Notes: generated by a model from the sequence alone, not told the origin. DNA of 41,222 nt from Halothiobacillus neapolitanus (GCA_022730245.1 DZCK01000005.1:1-41222), one strand, 5' to 3'; positions 1 through 10,671 are shown, counted from the stretch's first letter. Program-made: numbers and translations.

Positions 1-2
1 AT

Positions 3-482
3 TTTCCTGATTGGCGCGCGCGCATCATCGGTTCTCGATATTTTGGGAAAAATGGGGCTTATCGCTCGCTCGGGGATGAGCTATCCCAAGAATTGGCCGG
101 CGTTCATCCGCAAATTATGCTGCCTGGGTATTTGCCCTTCTCTGAGATTGTCGCCCTGTTCAAGCAGGCGCGCATCGCCGTGGTGCCTTCAACTTGGGAA
201 GAGCCCTTTGGCCGAACCGCGCTGGAGGGTATGGCGGCGGGGTGCGCGGTGATTGCTTCTAACCGGGGCGGCTTGCCTGAGGTATTGGGCGATGCGGGTA
301 TTTTGGTGGAGCCTGTATCGGATGCTATTGCTCATGCATTGACCGCGCTGATGAGCGATGCCGGTTATTGTGCCGCCGTGGGCGCTCGCTGCGCCGAGCG
401 AGCCAGAACAGCGTTTGAGCCGAGTGCCATTCATTCGAAAATTAACGCATTGCGCGCATCACCTTCGACTTGGCTCGGTTAG
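3..482 (+). CDS. Glycosyltransferase family 4 (GT-B), C-terminal part, truncated by window start
   Basis: Frame 3 is open from the window edge; GT4-like C-terminal motif VVPSTWEEPFGRTALEGMAAGCAVIASNRGGLPEVLGDAGILV. Confidence 0.85.
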   Translation, partial: FPDWRARIIGSRYFGKNGAYRSLGDELSQELAGVHPQIMLPGYLPFSEIVALFKQARIAVVPSTWEEPFGRTALEGMAAGCAVIASNRGGLPEVLGDAGILVEPVSDAIAHALTALMSDAGYCAAVGARCAERARTAFEPSAIHSKINALRASPSTWLG

Positions 483-1366
483 GCGGGCGGCAGCTCTGGC
501 GCCCGGTTTTTATACCGCCGATGTCCCCATAAATAAGCGGCGGGTTCGAGCCGGATTTCATCTTCTAGCTTTGCCACCAGACGGGCGGTATCAGCCGTAT
601 CATCGCCGCTGGGTAGGTGCTCAAGCGGGGGGTGGATTACGATTTGGTATCGCCCCGCTTCACGGCGCACATAAAAAGGTAAAACGGTGGCGCCACTGAG
701 GCGAGCCAAGGCGGGAATCGCTGTGCTGGTGGTGCATCGAATGCCAAAAAAAGGCAAGTAAGCGCTTTGTTTGCCGTGATAACTTTGATCGGCCGCTGTC
801 CAGAGAATGCCGCCATCTCTCAGCACGCGAATCATACCGCGCGTGTTTTCACGGTCGATTAAGCGCACCACGTGCTTGCGTCGGCCACGGTTGATGAGCT
901 CATCGATGATCGGGTTGTTATTGGGGCGGTAGACTGCGTGGATTGGCCAATGCTGTGCGACGAGATACACGGCAAAATCCCCAGGGGTGAAATGCCCGGC
1001 GTTCAAAATAATGCCCTGCCCGCGCGCGCGCGCCGCTTCGATATGCTCGGCACCGATGACACTGTGTTCTGGTGGCAGGGTTGTCTTGCCATACCAGCCC
1101 CAAAATGACTCTGCCGCATCTTCACCTAAACGTGCAAAGTGCTGTCGGATAATCTTTTCTCGCCATGCGTTGCCGTTCTCTGGGAAGGCGAGGCTTAAGT
1201 TATGCGCCATAATCTGGCGGCGCTTTTTAATGAGTTTGCCGGCTTGCTGGCTGATGGTTCGGCCTATTTTTAACCGAGCGGCTTGCGGCAGCCGAGCGAT
1301 TAGCCACAAAGGGATGGTCGCTAATATCAGTGCGATTTTTTGGATAAAATTAAGCGAATTTTTCAT
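479..1366 (-). CDS. LpxL/HtrB-family lysophospholipid (lipid A) acyltransferase
   Basis: HX4D motif (HFTPGD), AVYRPNNNPIIDELI, ADQSYHGKQSAYLPFFG; its stop overlaps the convergent glycosyltransferase stop. Confidence 0.85.
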   Translation of the reverse strand: MKNSLNFIQKIALILATIPLWLIARLPQAARLKIGRTISQQAGKLIKKRRQIMAHNLSLAFPENGNAWREKIIRQHFARLGEDAAESFWGWYGKTTLPPEHSVIGAEHIEAARARGQGIILNAGHFTPGDFAVYLVAQHWPIHAVYRPNNNPIIDELINRGRRKHVVRLIDRENTRGMIRVLRDGGILWTAADQSYHGKQSAYLPFFGIRCTTSTAIPALARLSGATVLPFYVRREAGRYQIVIHPPLEHLPSGDDTADTARLVAKLEDEIRLEPAAYLWGHRRYKNRAPELPPA

Positions 1367-1455
1367 CGGGTAATTTTAACAGGCGGTACGGTGGCTGCGC
1401 GTACCAAGTTGTGCTGAGTGTGTGTTTTTTGCAGATTTAATCGGAGTTTTTACGA

Positions 1456-2712
1456 ATGACCCATTGGCTATACGCCATTTTGCTCGTGATTTTATCGCCA
1501 GGGGTGCTTGTAGACTCATGGCGCCGCTATGTTCGTGCGCCCAAAAAACATCGGGTGATGTTTGCGCAATTGGGCCGTTTACCCGCTGGTTTGCCTGTGG
1601 GCGGTATTTGGTTGCATGCGGTGTCCTTGGGCGAGGTGCGGGCGGCTGCCGTGCTGGTGCGGGCGATGCAGGTGCGGTTTCCCGCCGTGCCGATTGTGAT
1701 AAGCACCACGACTGAAACAGGCGCTATTGCCGCGCGGGCGCTGGGCGTGCCGCATTTTTATGCGCCGTTCGATTATGCGTTTGCGCAAACGCGGGTGTTA
1801 AACAAACTGCAACCCCAATTGATTATTGTGATGGAAACTGAGCTGTGGCCGAACTGGGTGCGGGCGGTCGCACGGCGAATGCTGCCGATGGTGGTGGTGA
1901 ACGCGCGGTTGTCGGATCGCTCGTTTGCGCGCTATCAGCGCTGGGGTGGCGCGTTATTGCGTGAAACGCTGGCGGGGCTTGCGGTGATTTGCGCCCAGTC
2001 GGCGGCAGATAAAGCCCGTTTTTTGGCGCTGGCGGCAGGCGCACCGCTTGAGGTGCAGGATTGCGGCAATATTAAATTTGATTTATCTCCGCCGGAGGTT
2101 TCGCCTTGGCGGGTTGAGCATCGCTTGGTTTGGCTGGCGGCAAGCACGCATGAAGGCGAGGAGGCGCAGGTTTTGGCAGCGCATCAAACGCTGTTGAACC
2201 GCAATCCATCGGCGCTTTTGGTTTTGGCGCCGCGCCACCCGGAGCGTGCAGCGCGCATTTGGGCAGAGATAGCGCAGCGCGGCTTTACGGCTGAGCGCGC
2301 CAGTGCGTTCTCGCCTGCAACTGGCGGTGCGATCAAGGCGGATACGCAGGTGGTTTTGCTCGATCAAACCGGGCAGCTCATGCGCTATTTTGCGGGTATT
2401 GCGGTGGTGTTTATGGGCGGCTCGCTCGTGCCGGTTGGCGGGCATAATCCGATTGAGCCTGCCGTGTTTGGCCGCGCCGTGATTTCAGGGCGCAGTGTTC
2501 AGAATTTTCGGGCGGTGTATGCCGTGCTGGATGCCGAGGCTGCCTTGGCGTGGGTAGACCGTGATAACCCGCTGGCGCAGGCGGTGCAAATGGCGTGGGA
2601 TGAGCCTTTGCGCTGGCAGACGATGGGGCAGCGCGCCCAAGCGGTGGTGATGGCCAATCGCGGTGCAACCGAGCGGGTGTTGCAAGTAATGGATGGGCTT
2701 TTAACGAGATAA
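1456..2712 (+). CDS. waaA: 3-deoxy-D-manno-octulosonic acid (Kdo) transferase
   Basis: Full-length KdtA-like protein: WLHAVSLGEVRAA, TTTETGAIAA, METELWPNWV, FMGGSLVPVGGHNPIEPA. Confidence 0.95.
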   Translation: MTHWLYAILLVILSPGVLVDSWRRYVRAPKKHRVMFAQLGRLPAGLPVGGIWLHAVSLGEVRAAAVLVRAMQVRFPAVPIVISTTTETGAIAARALGVPHFYAPFDYAFAQTRVLNKLQPQLIIVMETELWPNWVRAVARRMLPMVVVNARLSDRSFARYQRWGGALLRETLAGLAVICAQSAADKARFLALAAGAPLEVQDCGNIKFDLSPPEVSPWRVEHRLVWLAASTHEGEEAQVLAAHQTLLNRNPSALLVLAPRHPERAARIWAEIAQRGFTAERASAFSPATGGAIKADTQVVLLDQTGQLMRYFAGIAVVFMGGSLVPVGGHNPIEPAVFGRAVISGRSVQNFRAVYAVLDAEAALAWVDRDNPLAQAVQMAWDEPLRWQTMGQRAQAVVMANRGATERVLQVMDGLLTR

Positions 2713-2727
2713 ATTGAGCGCAATTCA

Positions 2728-3672
2728 ATGACGCAAAAAATAAAGGTTGATGACGCAGCGCAAGCCCCGGTTGTTCAAGCGCAGGGTTTGGTGAAGCAAT
2801 TTGGCGATTTTCGTGCCGTGGATGATATTGGTTTTGTGATTAAACCGGGGCAGTGCTTTGGCTTTTTGGGGCCCAATGGCGCAGGCAAAACCACCACGCT
2901 CAAAATGCTCATGGGGCTATCTGATTTTGATGCGGGTAGCTTAATGGTGCTAGGCCAATCATTGCCGGCGGCGGCACGGGCGATTCGGGCGCGGGTGGGT
3001 TTGGTGCCACAGGCCGATAATTTAGACCCCGATTTTACGGTGCGGGAAAATTTGTTCATGTATGCCCGCTTTTTTGGCTTAAAGCCTGCGATGGTGGCAA
3101 AACGGGTGGATGAGTTGCTGGCATTCTCTGAGCTTACCCACAAAGCCGATGCCAAGGTAGAAACCTTAAGTGGTGGCATGAAGCGCCGTTTAACAATTGC
3201 GCGCGCGCTCATCAATGATCCCGATATTGTGGTACTCGATGAGCCCACCACCGGGCTTGATCCCCAGGTGCGGCACATGATTTGGGCGCGGTTGGCTGAG
3301 TTGCGCACGCGGGGCGTCACGCTCATTCTCACCACGCATTACATGGAAGAGGCAGAGCGCCTGTGTGATGAGCTTGTGGTGATGGATCAGGGGAAAATTT
3401 TAGAGCAAGGCGCACCCGCAGAGCTGGTTAGCCGGCTGGTCGCGAGCGATGTGATTGAGCTGCGCGGTGCGGTGAGCGATGGGCTATTTACCACGCTGCG
3501 CTCCATGTGCCAGCAAGCCGAGCGCCACGGCACCGCCGTTTATGTGTATACCCATGCGCCCGCCGCTGTGTTGGCTTTTTTAGGTGAGGACACGGGGCTG
3601 ACCATTATTCATCGGCGCGCGGGGCTGGAGGATGTTTTCTTGCGTTTAACGGGTCGAGGGCTGCGGGAATGA
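2728..3672 (+). CDS. ABC transporter ATP-binding protein, NodI/DrrA-like
   Basis: Walker A GPNGAGKTT, signature LSGGMKRRL, Walker B DIVVLDEPTTGLDP. Confidence 0.92.
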   Translation: MTQKIKVDDAAQAPVVQAQGLVKQFGDFRAVDDIGFVIKPGQCFGFLGPNGAGKTTTLKMLMGLSDFDAGSLMVLGQSLPAAARAIRARVGLVPQADNLDPDFTVRENLFMYARFFGLKPAMVAKRVDELLAFSELTHKADAKVETLSGGMKRRLTIARALINDPDIVVLDEPTTGLDPQVRHMIWARLAELRTRGVTLILTTHYMEEAERLCDELVVMDQGKILEQGAPAELVSRLVASDVIELRGAVSDGLFTTLRSMCQQAERHGTAVYVYTHAPAAVLAFLGEDTGLTIIHRRAGLEDVFLRLTGRGLRE

Positions 3673-4457
3673 GGCGTTCAATCTGGGCATTGCCCCGCAT
3701 GCGGCTGATTGCCACGGCATTAATCGCCCGAAATTTTTTAGTGTGGCGCAAGTTAATGGGCCCGGCCATAGCGCTGAATTTTGGCGAACCGCTCATCTAT
3801 CTTTTGGGGCTGGGTTTGGGCTTGGGGCACTTGGTGGGCACGGTGGGGGGCTTGCCTTATCTTACCTTTTTGGCCTCGGGCGTGGTGGCTTCCTCGGCGA
3901 TGACAACGGTCAGCTTTGAGGGTATGTATTCGGTGTTCACCCGCATGGTGCCGCAAAAAACTTATGACGCCATGATGGCAACCCCGATGGATGTGGATGA
4001 CATCATCTTGGGCGAGGTGATTTGGGCCGCATTAAAAGGCGTGATTAGCGCAGCGGCCATTTTGCTTGTGGCAGCCTTTTTAGGCGCAGTGCCCGGCGGG
4101 GTGATGGCGCTATGGGCATTGCCTGTGGTGTTTTTGATGGGGCTGGCGTTTGCAGGCCCCGCCATCATGATGAGCGCTATCGCGGGCAGTTATGATTTTT
4201 TCAACTACTATTTTGTGCTCGTGGTAACGCCGATGTTTATGTTGTCGGGTGTGTTTTTTCCGCTGGATAGTTTTCCGCCCGCGCTTCAATTGGTGGTGCA
4301 GTTTTTGCCCTTAACCCATGCGGTCGAGGTGATTCGCCCGCTGATTGTTGGCCAGCCGGTAACGCAATTGGGGCTGCATCTTTTGGTTTTGGTAGGTTTT
4401 GCTGCGGTGAGCTTTTACGGCGCGGTCGCGATGGTTCGGCGCCGATTGTGGGTTTGA
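3669..4457 (+). CDS. ABC-2 type transporter permease, NodJ-like
   Basis: Overlaps the ATPase stop; multi-TM ABC-2 protein with MLSGVFFPLDSFPPALQLVVQFLPLTHAVEVIRPL. Confidence 0.9.
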   Translation: MRRSIWALPRMRLIATALIARNFLVWRKLMGPAIALNFGEPLIYLLGLGLGLGHLVGTVGGLPYLTFLASGVVASSAMTTVSFEGMYSVFTRMVPQKTYDAMMATPMDVDDIILGEVIWAALKGVISAAAILLVAAFLGAVPGGVMALWALPVVFLMGLAFAGPAIMMSAIAGSYDFFNYYFVLVVTPMFMLSGVFFPLDSFPPALQLVVQFLPLTHAVEVIRPLIVGQPVTQLGLHLLVLVGFAAVSFYGAVAMVRRRLWV

Positions 4458-4691
4458 TTTTTTGGTAAGGCTCCGCCCGCCCTATTGCGGTTTGCATGGC
4501 TTTTTTGCAAAACGCGCTTCTTCTGCGCTGCGCTGCCGGTTTTATGTTGCAAATTTGCAAACAAGTTGTGATTTTTTTGTTATCTAATTGATTTTTATGT
4601 GTTTGTTGTTTTGTGTTCATGCTGGTTTTTCGCAGTTACAAGGCGTATTATTTATTTGCGTCTGTAATTATTATTTTTGAAAGGTATTGAT

Positions 4692-4922
4692 ATGAGCACG
4701 AATGTAACGAAATGGGTGATGGGTGTCTGTGTTGCAGGCGCGATGCTGGCCTCAACAGCGGTTATGGCGGCAACGCCTGCGCCGATGGATCATGCGGCTA
4801 AGCACCATGTGGTTAAACACCATGCGGTTAAACACCACCCGATGAAAGTGGTTAAAAAGCATATGAAAAAACACACAGTAAAAAAACACCACGCCAAGAA
4901 AATGGCACCAGCGGCTAAATAA
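4692..4922 (+). CDS. Small exported His/Lys-rich repeat protein
   Basis: ATG preceded by AAAGG; signal-peptide-like MSTNVTKWVMGVCVAGAMLASTAVMAA followed by KHHVVKHHAVKHHPMKVVKKHMKKHTVKKHHAKK; intrinsic terminator follows. Confidence 0.8.
   Translation: MSTNVTKWVMGVCVAGAMLASTAVMAATPAPMDHAAKHHVVKHHAVKHHPMKVVKKHMKKHTVKKHHAKKMAPAAK
4800..4844 (+). repeat. Three 15-bp imperfect tandem units inside the His/Lys-rich CDS
   Basis: AAGCACCATGTGGTT / AAACACCATGCGGTT / AAACACCACCCGATG. Confidence 0.85.
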
Positions 4923-4950
4923 TTCGCCACCGGTTGCGCTTCTAAACGTT

Positions 4951-4977
4951 AAAAGCTCGGTAACGCCGGGCTTTTTT
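4951..4977 (+). terminator. Intrinsic terminator after His/Lys-rich gene
   Basis: AAAAGCTCGG-taacg-CCGGGCTTTT stem (one G-U) ending in a T run. Confidence 0.85.
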
Positions 4978-4989
4978 GTTTTTGAGCGC

Positions 4990-5712
4990 TTATGTCGTGT
5001 AGCCGCAGTCCACAACGATGCGCGCGCCATCGAGCGCGGGGCAGGCCAGCAGGTAATCTAAGGTTTGGGCGATAACGGTTGGGCTGGGTTCGAAGGGGAG
5101 TAAATTCAGCGATAGCCTTTGCTGGCGCTCGGTCACGGTGTCGTGCGGGTGAAACATAATCAAGCCCGGCGCGATGGTGTTCACACGGGTGTGGGGTTTG
5201 AGTTTTTTGGCCAGCGAACGCGCCGCGCTCTCGGCGGCCGCTTTAGAGGCGAAGTAATGGGCGTGCGCACTGCCACCGCTGAGGCATTGGGCATCGGTGA
5301 TGAATGCCACTAATCGCCCCGCTTGTCCGCGCTGTGCTTGTGCGGGGAGCGCCGCGTGCAGTTGCAAGGTGAGGGCGATGGGTCCTGTGACATGTACGGC
5401 ATACAGTGCGTGAATTTTATCGGGATCGGTCGCGCATGTCGCGTCATCAAACCACACCGAGGCGTTGTGAACAATGGCATCTAGTTGTGCCGTTGTTTGT
5501 GTGATGCAAGTAACAAGGCTTGCGATATCAGCCGCTTGGGTTAAATCGCAGGGCAGCGCAATTAACCCCTGCGCCTCAAGACGCGCCACGGCTTCGGTGT
5601 GGGTGTGATAGCTGCCAATCACCCGATCACCTTGCGCTAAATAATGCGCGGCCAGCTGTTCGCCAATGCGCCGCCCAATGCCGGTAATCAGCAAGGTTCG
5701 GGGTGCGCTCAT
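4990..5712 (-). CDS. folM: SDR-family dihydromonapterin/dihydrofolate reductase
   Basis: Start at [24 protein letters not shown] glycine motif, [10 protein letters not shown]; overlaps folE start of the operon. Confidence 0.8.
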   Translation of the reverse strand: MSAPRTLLITGIGRRIGEQLAAHYLAQGDRVIGSYHTHTEAVARLEAQGLIALPCDLTQAADIASLVTCITQTTAQLDAIVHNASVWFDDATCATDPDKIHALYAVHVTGPIALTLQLHAALPAQAQRGQAGRLVAFITDAQCLSGGSAHAHYFASKAAAESAARSLAKKLKPHTRVNTIAPGLIMFHPHDTVTERQQRLSLNLLPFEPSPTVIAQTLDYLLACPALDGARIVVDCGYTT

Positions 5713-6326
5713 TTGCGGCCTTGGCCTATGAGTTGCAAAAATTCGTTCCGCGTTTGGGCGTGGGTGCGAAAGCTGCCCAGCATCATCGAGGTGATGGTTT
5801 CCGAGTTCACCTTTTCGACCCCGCGCATAGCCATGCACATGTGGGCGGCGCGTACTTGCACCGCCACGCCTAACGCGCCGGTGGATTGCTGCACGGTCTC
5901 GGCAATTTGCTGGGTCATATTTTCTTGGATTTGCAGACGGCGCGCGTATAAATCAACAATGCGGGCGAGTTTGGATAGGCCAATCACACGGCCATTGGGT
6001 ATATAGCCAATATCAACATGGCCGATAATCGGCAGCATGTGGTGCTCGCACAGGCTGTAAAACTCGATATTGCGCACCACCACCAGCTCATCGTTGTTGG
6101 AGGCAAATAGGGCATTGCCGATGACCTCATCTAAGGGTTTTTTTAAGCCTTGAGTTAAAAATAGTAAGGCTTTGGCGACGCGTTGGGGGGTTTTTTGCAG
6201 GCCTTCGCGCTCGGTATCTTCACCGAGCGCGCCGAGAATTGTGTGGATGGCGCGGGCAATCGTATCAACGCGGGCTTGGTCTTGGGGCATGGGCTCAGGA
6301 AAGTCATCATCAATGGGTGCGGTCAT
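5709..6326 (-). CDS. folE: GTP cyclohydrolase I
   Basis: [50 protein letters not shown] could start at 6347. Confidence 0.95.
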   Translation of the reverse strand: MTAPIDDDFPEPMPQDQARVDTIARAIHTILGALGEDTEREGLQKTPQRVAKALLFLTQGLKKPLDEVIGNALFASNNDELVVVRNIEFYSLCEHHMLPIIGHVDIGYIPNGRVIGLSKLARIVDLYARRLQIQENMTQQIAETVQQSTGALGVAVQVRAAHMCMAMRGVEKVNSETITSMMLGSFRTHAQTRNEFLQLIGQGRK

Positions 6327-6575
6327 GGTGCGGTTGGACTCTTTCAATAATAGGCTTCTGTACTTTAGCAGGTGACAAGGCTTTTTTATGAATACTGCGG
6401 TGCGTTATGCCGATAGTTCAGCGAATTAACACCGTGCCAAGGCGGGGTGAGATGCGTCAATGCACTGGCATAATGTAGGTAAATTCAGCGGAGTTCTTTG
6501 CTCGCCGCAACCAAGGCACGATAAACTAGCACACCACTTTGAATAGTGCTGACATCTAACTAGCTGGATTTTGAA

Positions 6576-8342
6576 TTGAAAGCCCAAATTGAACAAAAAC
6601 TGCATGCCGCCATTGCCCAACTTCAAGCCGATGGTGTGTTGGATGCGCGCCTCGCGATTGTGCCCGCACTCACGGTCGCCAAAGACCCGACGCACGGCGA
6701 TTTTGCCAGCAATATTGCGTTGCAAATTGCCAAACCCATGGGCGTTGCGCCCCGCGTGGCGGCCGAGCGCTTGCTGGCGGCGTTAACCGAGCGCAGCGGT
6801 ATTCTCGATATTCAAATTGCAGGCCCCGGCTTTTTGAATTTTTTTGTTGATCCGCTGGCCGCATTTGCGCTGATTGACGAGATTGTGGCGGCGGGTGCCA
6901 CCTTTGGTACAAGCCAAATCGGTGCAGGCAAAAAGGTGCAGGTGGAGTTTGTTTCGGCCAACCCCACAGGGCCACTGCATGTGGGGCATGGTCGTGGGGC
7001 GGCTTATGGTGCGGTGGTGGCCGATTTGCTGGCGGCGGTCGGGTTTGAGGTGCATCGCGAATATTATGTGAATGATGCCGGTCGGCAGATGCATATTTTA
7101 ACCGTGAGTATTTGGCTGCGGTACCTTGAGGCTTGCGGTGCAACGCTCACCTTCCCGGCCAATGGCTACAAATCCGAAGGCTACATTTTCGAGATCGCGC
7201 AAGGCCTTAAAGCGGCACAGGGCGATGCGCTGGCGGTACCGGTTGCGGCAGTGTTTGCCGATTTACCGCCGGATGAACCGCAGGGCGGCGATAAGGATGA
7301 ATACATTGATGCGCTGATTGAGCGCGCGCGAAACTTGCTCGGCGCTGCCCGCTATAAAACGGTATTTAATGCGGGTTTGAATGCAATTTTGGCAGACATT
7401 AAAGACGATTTACACGCGTTTGGTGTGGATTATGAGGGCTGGTATTCCGAGCAATCATTAGAAGATCGCGGCTTAATTAATCGGGCGATTGAGCGCTTGC
7501 AGGCCGCAGGTTTTGTGTATGAGCTCAACGGCGCGCTGTGGTTTAAATCCACCGAATTTGGCGATGATAAAGACCGTGTTGTGCGGCGAGATAACGGCCA
7601 AAGCACTTATTTTGCCTCGGATATTGCCTACCACATGGAGAAATTCGAGCGCGGGTTTGATCGCGTGATCGACATTTGGGGCGCCGATCACCACGGCTAT
7701 GTGCCGCGCGTAAAGGCTGCGCTCACCGCATTGGGGTTCGATGCGGGCAAGTTGGATGTTTCCTTAGTGCAGTTCGCAATTTTGTATCGCGGCGGCGAGC
7801 GGGTGCAAATGTCGACCCGCTCGGGCAGCTTTGTGACCTTGCGCGAACTGCGCGAAGAAGTGGGCAATGAAGCCGCGCGCTTTTTCTATGTGATGCGCGC
7901 CGCCGCGCAGCATTTAGATTTTGATTTGGATTTGGCGAAAAGCCAATCCAACGATAACCCCTTGTATTACATTCAATATGCGCACGCGCGGGTGTGTAGT
8001 GTGTTCCGGCAGATACCGCTTAAAGGTTTCGTGCATGATGCCGAAAATGGCCGCAGCGCTTATGCCCGCTTAACCGAACCCCACGAACAGGCCTTGTTTA
8101 AGCGGTTAAGCCAATTTAGCGATACCGTGCAGCGCGCCGCCATGACCCTTGAGCCGCATCAGTTAGTGCATTATCTCAAAGACTTGGCGCAAGATTTTCA
8201 CAGCTATTACAATGCCCACGCTTTTTTGCTGGCCGATGATGCGCCGCTGCGCGATGCGCGGCTTAACTTAATTGTGGCCACCCGCCAAGTGCTTGCCAAT
8301 GGTTTGGGCTTGCTCGGCATGAGTGCGCCGCAAGAAATGTAA
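6576..8342 (+). CDS. argS: Arginyl-tRNA synthetase
   Basis: [30 protein letters not shown] class I HIGH-like motif; full-length; apparent TTG start after an in-frame stop. Confidence 0.95.
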   Translation: MKAQIEQKLHAAIAQLQADGVLDARLAIVPALTVAKDPTHGDFASNIALQIAKPMGVAPRVAAERLLAALTERSGILDIQIAGPGFLNFFVDPLAAFALIDEIVAAGATFGTSQIGAGKKVQVEFVSANPTGPLHVGHGRGAAYGAVVADLLAAVGFEVHREYYVNDAGRQMHILTVSIWLRYLEACGATLTFPANGYKSEGYIFEIAQGLKAAQGDALAVPVAAVFADLPPDEPQGGDKDEYIDALIERARNLLGAARYKTVFNAGLNAILADIKDDLHAFGVDYEGWYSEQSLEDRGLINRAIERLQAAGFVYELNGALWFKSTEFGDDKDRVVRRDNGQSTYFASDIAYHMEKFERGFDRVIDIWGADHHGYVPRVKAALTALGFDAGKLDVSLVQFAILYRGGERVQMSTRSGSFVTLRELREEVGNEAARFFYVMRAAAQHLDFDLDLAKSQSNDNPLYYIQYAHARVCSVFRQIPLKGFVHDAENGRSAYARLTEPHEQALFKRLSQFSDTVQRAAMTLEPHQLVHYLKDLAQDFHSYYNAHAFLLADDAPLRDARLNLIVATRQVLANGLGLLGMSAPQEM

Positions 8343-8397
8343 CCCCGAGCCTCGATGACACTCAAGGACATCCCCACCCCAATGGAAACCCGTTCTC

Positions 8398-9012
8398 ATG
8401 GCGCAAACTAAACGCACGCCGGTTAATCGCCGACGCAGTAACGAGCCTAATGCGGCGAGCAAATGGATCGTGCTTTTATTGATTGTTGCGGTTGCTTTGT
8501 TGGCCTATGTGGCATCGCAGCTCTGGAAAAAAGATGCCGCCCTCGGCGGGCATTCTGCCCAACAAGATGCGCGCTCGGTGAAAAAGCCCGATGAAAAAAC
8601 GCCTCAAAAGCCCGATTTTGAGTTTTACACATTGCTACCGCAGCAAAATAATGGCTCGGTGATCCCAGCGCCCGTTCCCCCGGCACCGGCCCCCAAACCG
8701 GCGTTAGTGGAAAAGCCCCCCGTATTACCGGTTACCGCTGCGCCGAATGCGGCCAGTGATGCCGCGTCTAGGCCTCCTGAGCGTAGCTTCTGGATTCAAG
8801 CGGGCTCATTTGCCACAGCGGCGGAGGCGAATCGGCGCAAGGCGGAAATTGCCATGCAGGGGTTTGTATCCGATGTGCGCACCGCAACGGTCAACGGCAA
8901 GCAGTATTATCGGATTCAAATTGGCCCTGTGGCAGAAAGCCAGCTGGCGGGCGTGAGAAAACGCTTGTCTGAGGCGCGAATCGATACCCTGCCGCCGAAA
9001 ATTAACCCGTAA
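8398..9012 (+). CDS. SPOR-domain membrane protein (FtsN-like architecture)
   Basis: N-terminal TM, Pro/Lys-rich linker, C-terminal FWIQAGSFATAAEANRRKAEIAMQG...YYRIQIGPV. Confidence 0.85.
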   Translation: MAQTKRTPVNRRRSNEPNAASKWIVLLLIVAVALLAYVASQLWKKDAALGGHSAQQDARSVKKPDEKTPQKPDFEFYTLLPQQNNGSVIPAPVPPAPAPKPALVEKPPVLPVTAAPNAASDAASRPPERSFWIQAGSFATAAEANRRKAEIAMQGFVSDVRTATVNGKQYYRIQIGPVAESQLAGVRKRLSEARIDTLPPKINP

Positions 9013-9113
9013 GCGGCTTGTCGCACGGGGGGTTCTAAAACGGCTTGCGCTTAATTTTTGCGGCTAATTCGGGTACATTAATCGGGATCTTTTATTTTTT
9101 GTAGGTAAACCTC

Positions 9114-9857
9114 ATGTCTGATTTCATCATTGCGCCCAGTATTTTGTCTGCCAACTTTGCCGCTTTAGGTGATGAGGTGGATAAAGTTATCGCCTCGGGC
9201 GCCGATTGGGTGCACTTTGATGTGATGGATAATCACTATGTGCCGAATTTAACGATTGGGCCTTTGGTGTGCGAAGCCTTGCGCAAACATGGGGTTACCG
9301 CGCCGATTGATGTGCATTTGATGGTTAAGCCCGTTGATCGCGTTATCCCGGATTTTGCAAAAGCCGGTGCCACCTACATTACGTTTCATCCCGAGGCATC
9401 CGAGCATGTGGATCGCAGCTTGCAGCTGATTCGTGATTGCGGTTGCAAATCGGGCCTGGTGTTCAACCCCGCCACCCCGCTCGATATTCTTGAATATGCG
9501 ATTGAAAAAGTAGACATGATTCTTTTGATGTCGGTTAACCCCGGTTTTGGCGGCCAGAAATTTATTCCTTATGTGCTGGATAAAGCCCGCGCCGCGCGCA
9601 AAATTATCGAGGCTTCTGGCCGCACCGATATTCGTCTTGAGATTGATGGCGGCGTCACCCCAGCCAATATTCGTGAAATTGCCGAAGCCGGTGTGGATAC
9701 TTTTGTTTCAGGCTCGGCGCTGTTTGGTAAAGCCAACCCCCAGGATGCAAATCGCTACGATGGCGTGCTGGCAGAGTTCCGTGCCGAGCTGGCTAAAGTT
9801 CATGGCAAATCAGCCGGCAAAAGCGAGACAAAATCGAAGGCGAAGGCAAAGAAATAA
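9114..9857 (+). CDS. rpe: Ribulose-phosphate 3-epimerase
   Basis: [59 protein letters not shown]. Confidence 0.96.
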   Translation: MSDFIIAPSILSANFAALGDEVDKVIASGADWVHFDVMDNHYVPNLTIGPLVCEALRKHGVTAPIDVHLMVKPVDRVIPDFAKAGATYITFHPEASEHVDRSLQLIRDCGCKSGLVFNPATPLDILEYAIEKVDMILLMSVNPGFGGQKFIPYVLDKARAARKIIEASGRTDIRLEIDGGVTPANIREIAEAGVDTFVSGSALFGKANPQDANRYDGVLAEFRAELAKVHGKSAGKSETKSKAKAKK

Positions 9858-10534
9858 TGGCGCAATTTAAACCAAAAATGGTGTTGTTCGATTTGGATGG
9901 CACCTTAATTGATTCTGTGCCGGATTTGTGGGTGGCCGTAAACCAGACATTGGATGAGCTGGCCATGCCGCATCGCGCCGAGGCTGATGTGCGCAATTGG
10001 GTGGGCAATGGCATTGAGCGCTTGGTTGAGCGCGCTTTGGTCAATGATACGCAGGGCATGCCCGAGGCCGCTCTGTTTGATCGCGCCATGCCGATATTCA
10101 AGCGGCATTACGCGGTGAGCAACGGCAAGCATTCTTGCGTATTCCCCGGCGTGGTTGAAGGTATTGCTTATGTCAAATCCTTGGGGCTGCGTGTCGGTTG
10201 CGTCACCAATAAAGCCGCCGCTTTTACCCTGCCGTTACTCAAGGATATGGGGCTGCTCGATCAGTTTGAAACCGTGATTGCGGGCGATACTTTGCCGATG
10301 AAAAAACCCGATCCCGCCCCGCTGATTTACGCAGCGGGCTGGTTTCAGATTCACCCTTCTGAAGCGCTGATGATCGGCGATTCGATCTCTGATGTAAAAG
10401 CCGCACGCGCGGCGGGTTTTAATATCATCTGCATGAGCTATGGCTATAACCACGGTGAAGATATTCGCCAGTACCACCCCGATGCGGTCATTGATTCCAT
10501 GGCCGAATTTCCCCTGCTGATTGGGCGCGATTAA
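9857..10534 (+). CDS. gph: Phosphoglycolate phosphatase (HAD superfamily)
   Basis: VLFDLDGTLIDSVPDL, VTNKAAAFTLPLL, KPDPAPL, MIGDSISDVKAARAAG; follows rpe. Confidence 0.93.
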   Translation: MAQFKPKMVLFDLDGTLIDSVPDLWVAVNQTLDELAMPHRAEADVRNWVGNGIERLVERALVNDTQGMPEAALFDRAMPIFKRHYAVSNGKHSCVFPGVVEGIAYVKSLGLRVGCVTNKAAAFTLPLLKDMGLLDQFETVIAGDTLPMKKPDPAPLIYAAGWFQIHPSEALMIGDSISDVKAARAAGFNIICMSYGYNHGEDIRQYHPDAVIDSMAEFPLLIGRD

Positions 10535-10630
10535 ATGCACCGGTTGATGCGGCGGATAGACCTACCGCGTTCTTTGCCTATTTTTCAGCCGATTTGCGGG
10601 CAAAAAAACGCCTTTCGATGGCGGTTTTAA
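10535..10630 (+). other. Candidate 31-codon leader ORF upstream of trpE
   Basis: ATG directly after gph stop; MHRLMRRIDLPRSLPIFQPICGQKNAFRWRF*, single Trp codon at 10619-10621; no strong SD. Confidence 0.3.
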
Positions 10631-10671
10631 TCAAGTTTGATTAATCCGCCGGTCGCTTTCATGGCCGGCGG
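10609..10671 (+). promoter_or_regulatory. Overlapping alternative hairpins in the trpE 5' leader
   Basis: CGCC/GGCG (10609-12/10620-23); GGCGG..TTAATCAA/TTGATTAA..CCGCC (10620-10650); CCGCCGG/CCGGCGG (10646-52/10665-71). Confidence 0.4.

Noticed and set aside
2775-3335. 186-aa minus-strand ORF
   Set aside because: Antisense to the well-supported ABC ATPase; no independent protein motifs.
6348-6575. Possible regulatory RNA or sigma-54 site in the folE-argS divergent gap
   Set aside because: TGCCAA/TGGC fragments lack correct spacing and no convincing conserved structure was seen by eye.
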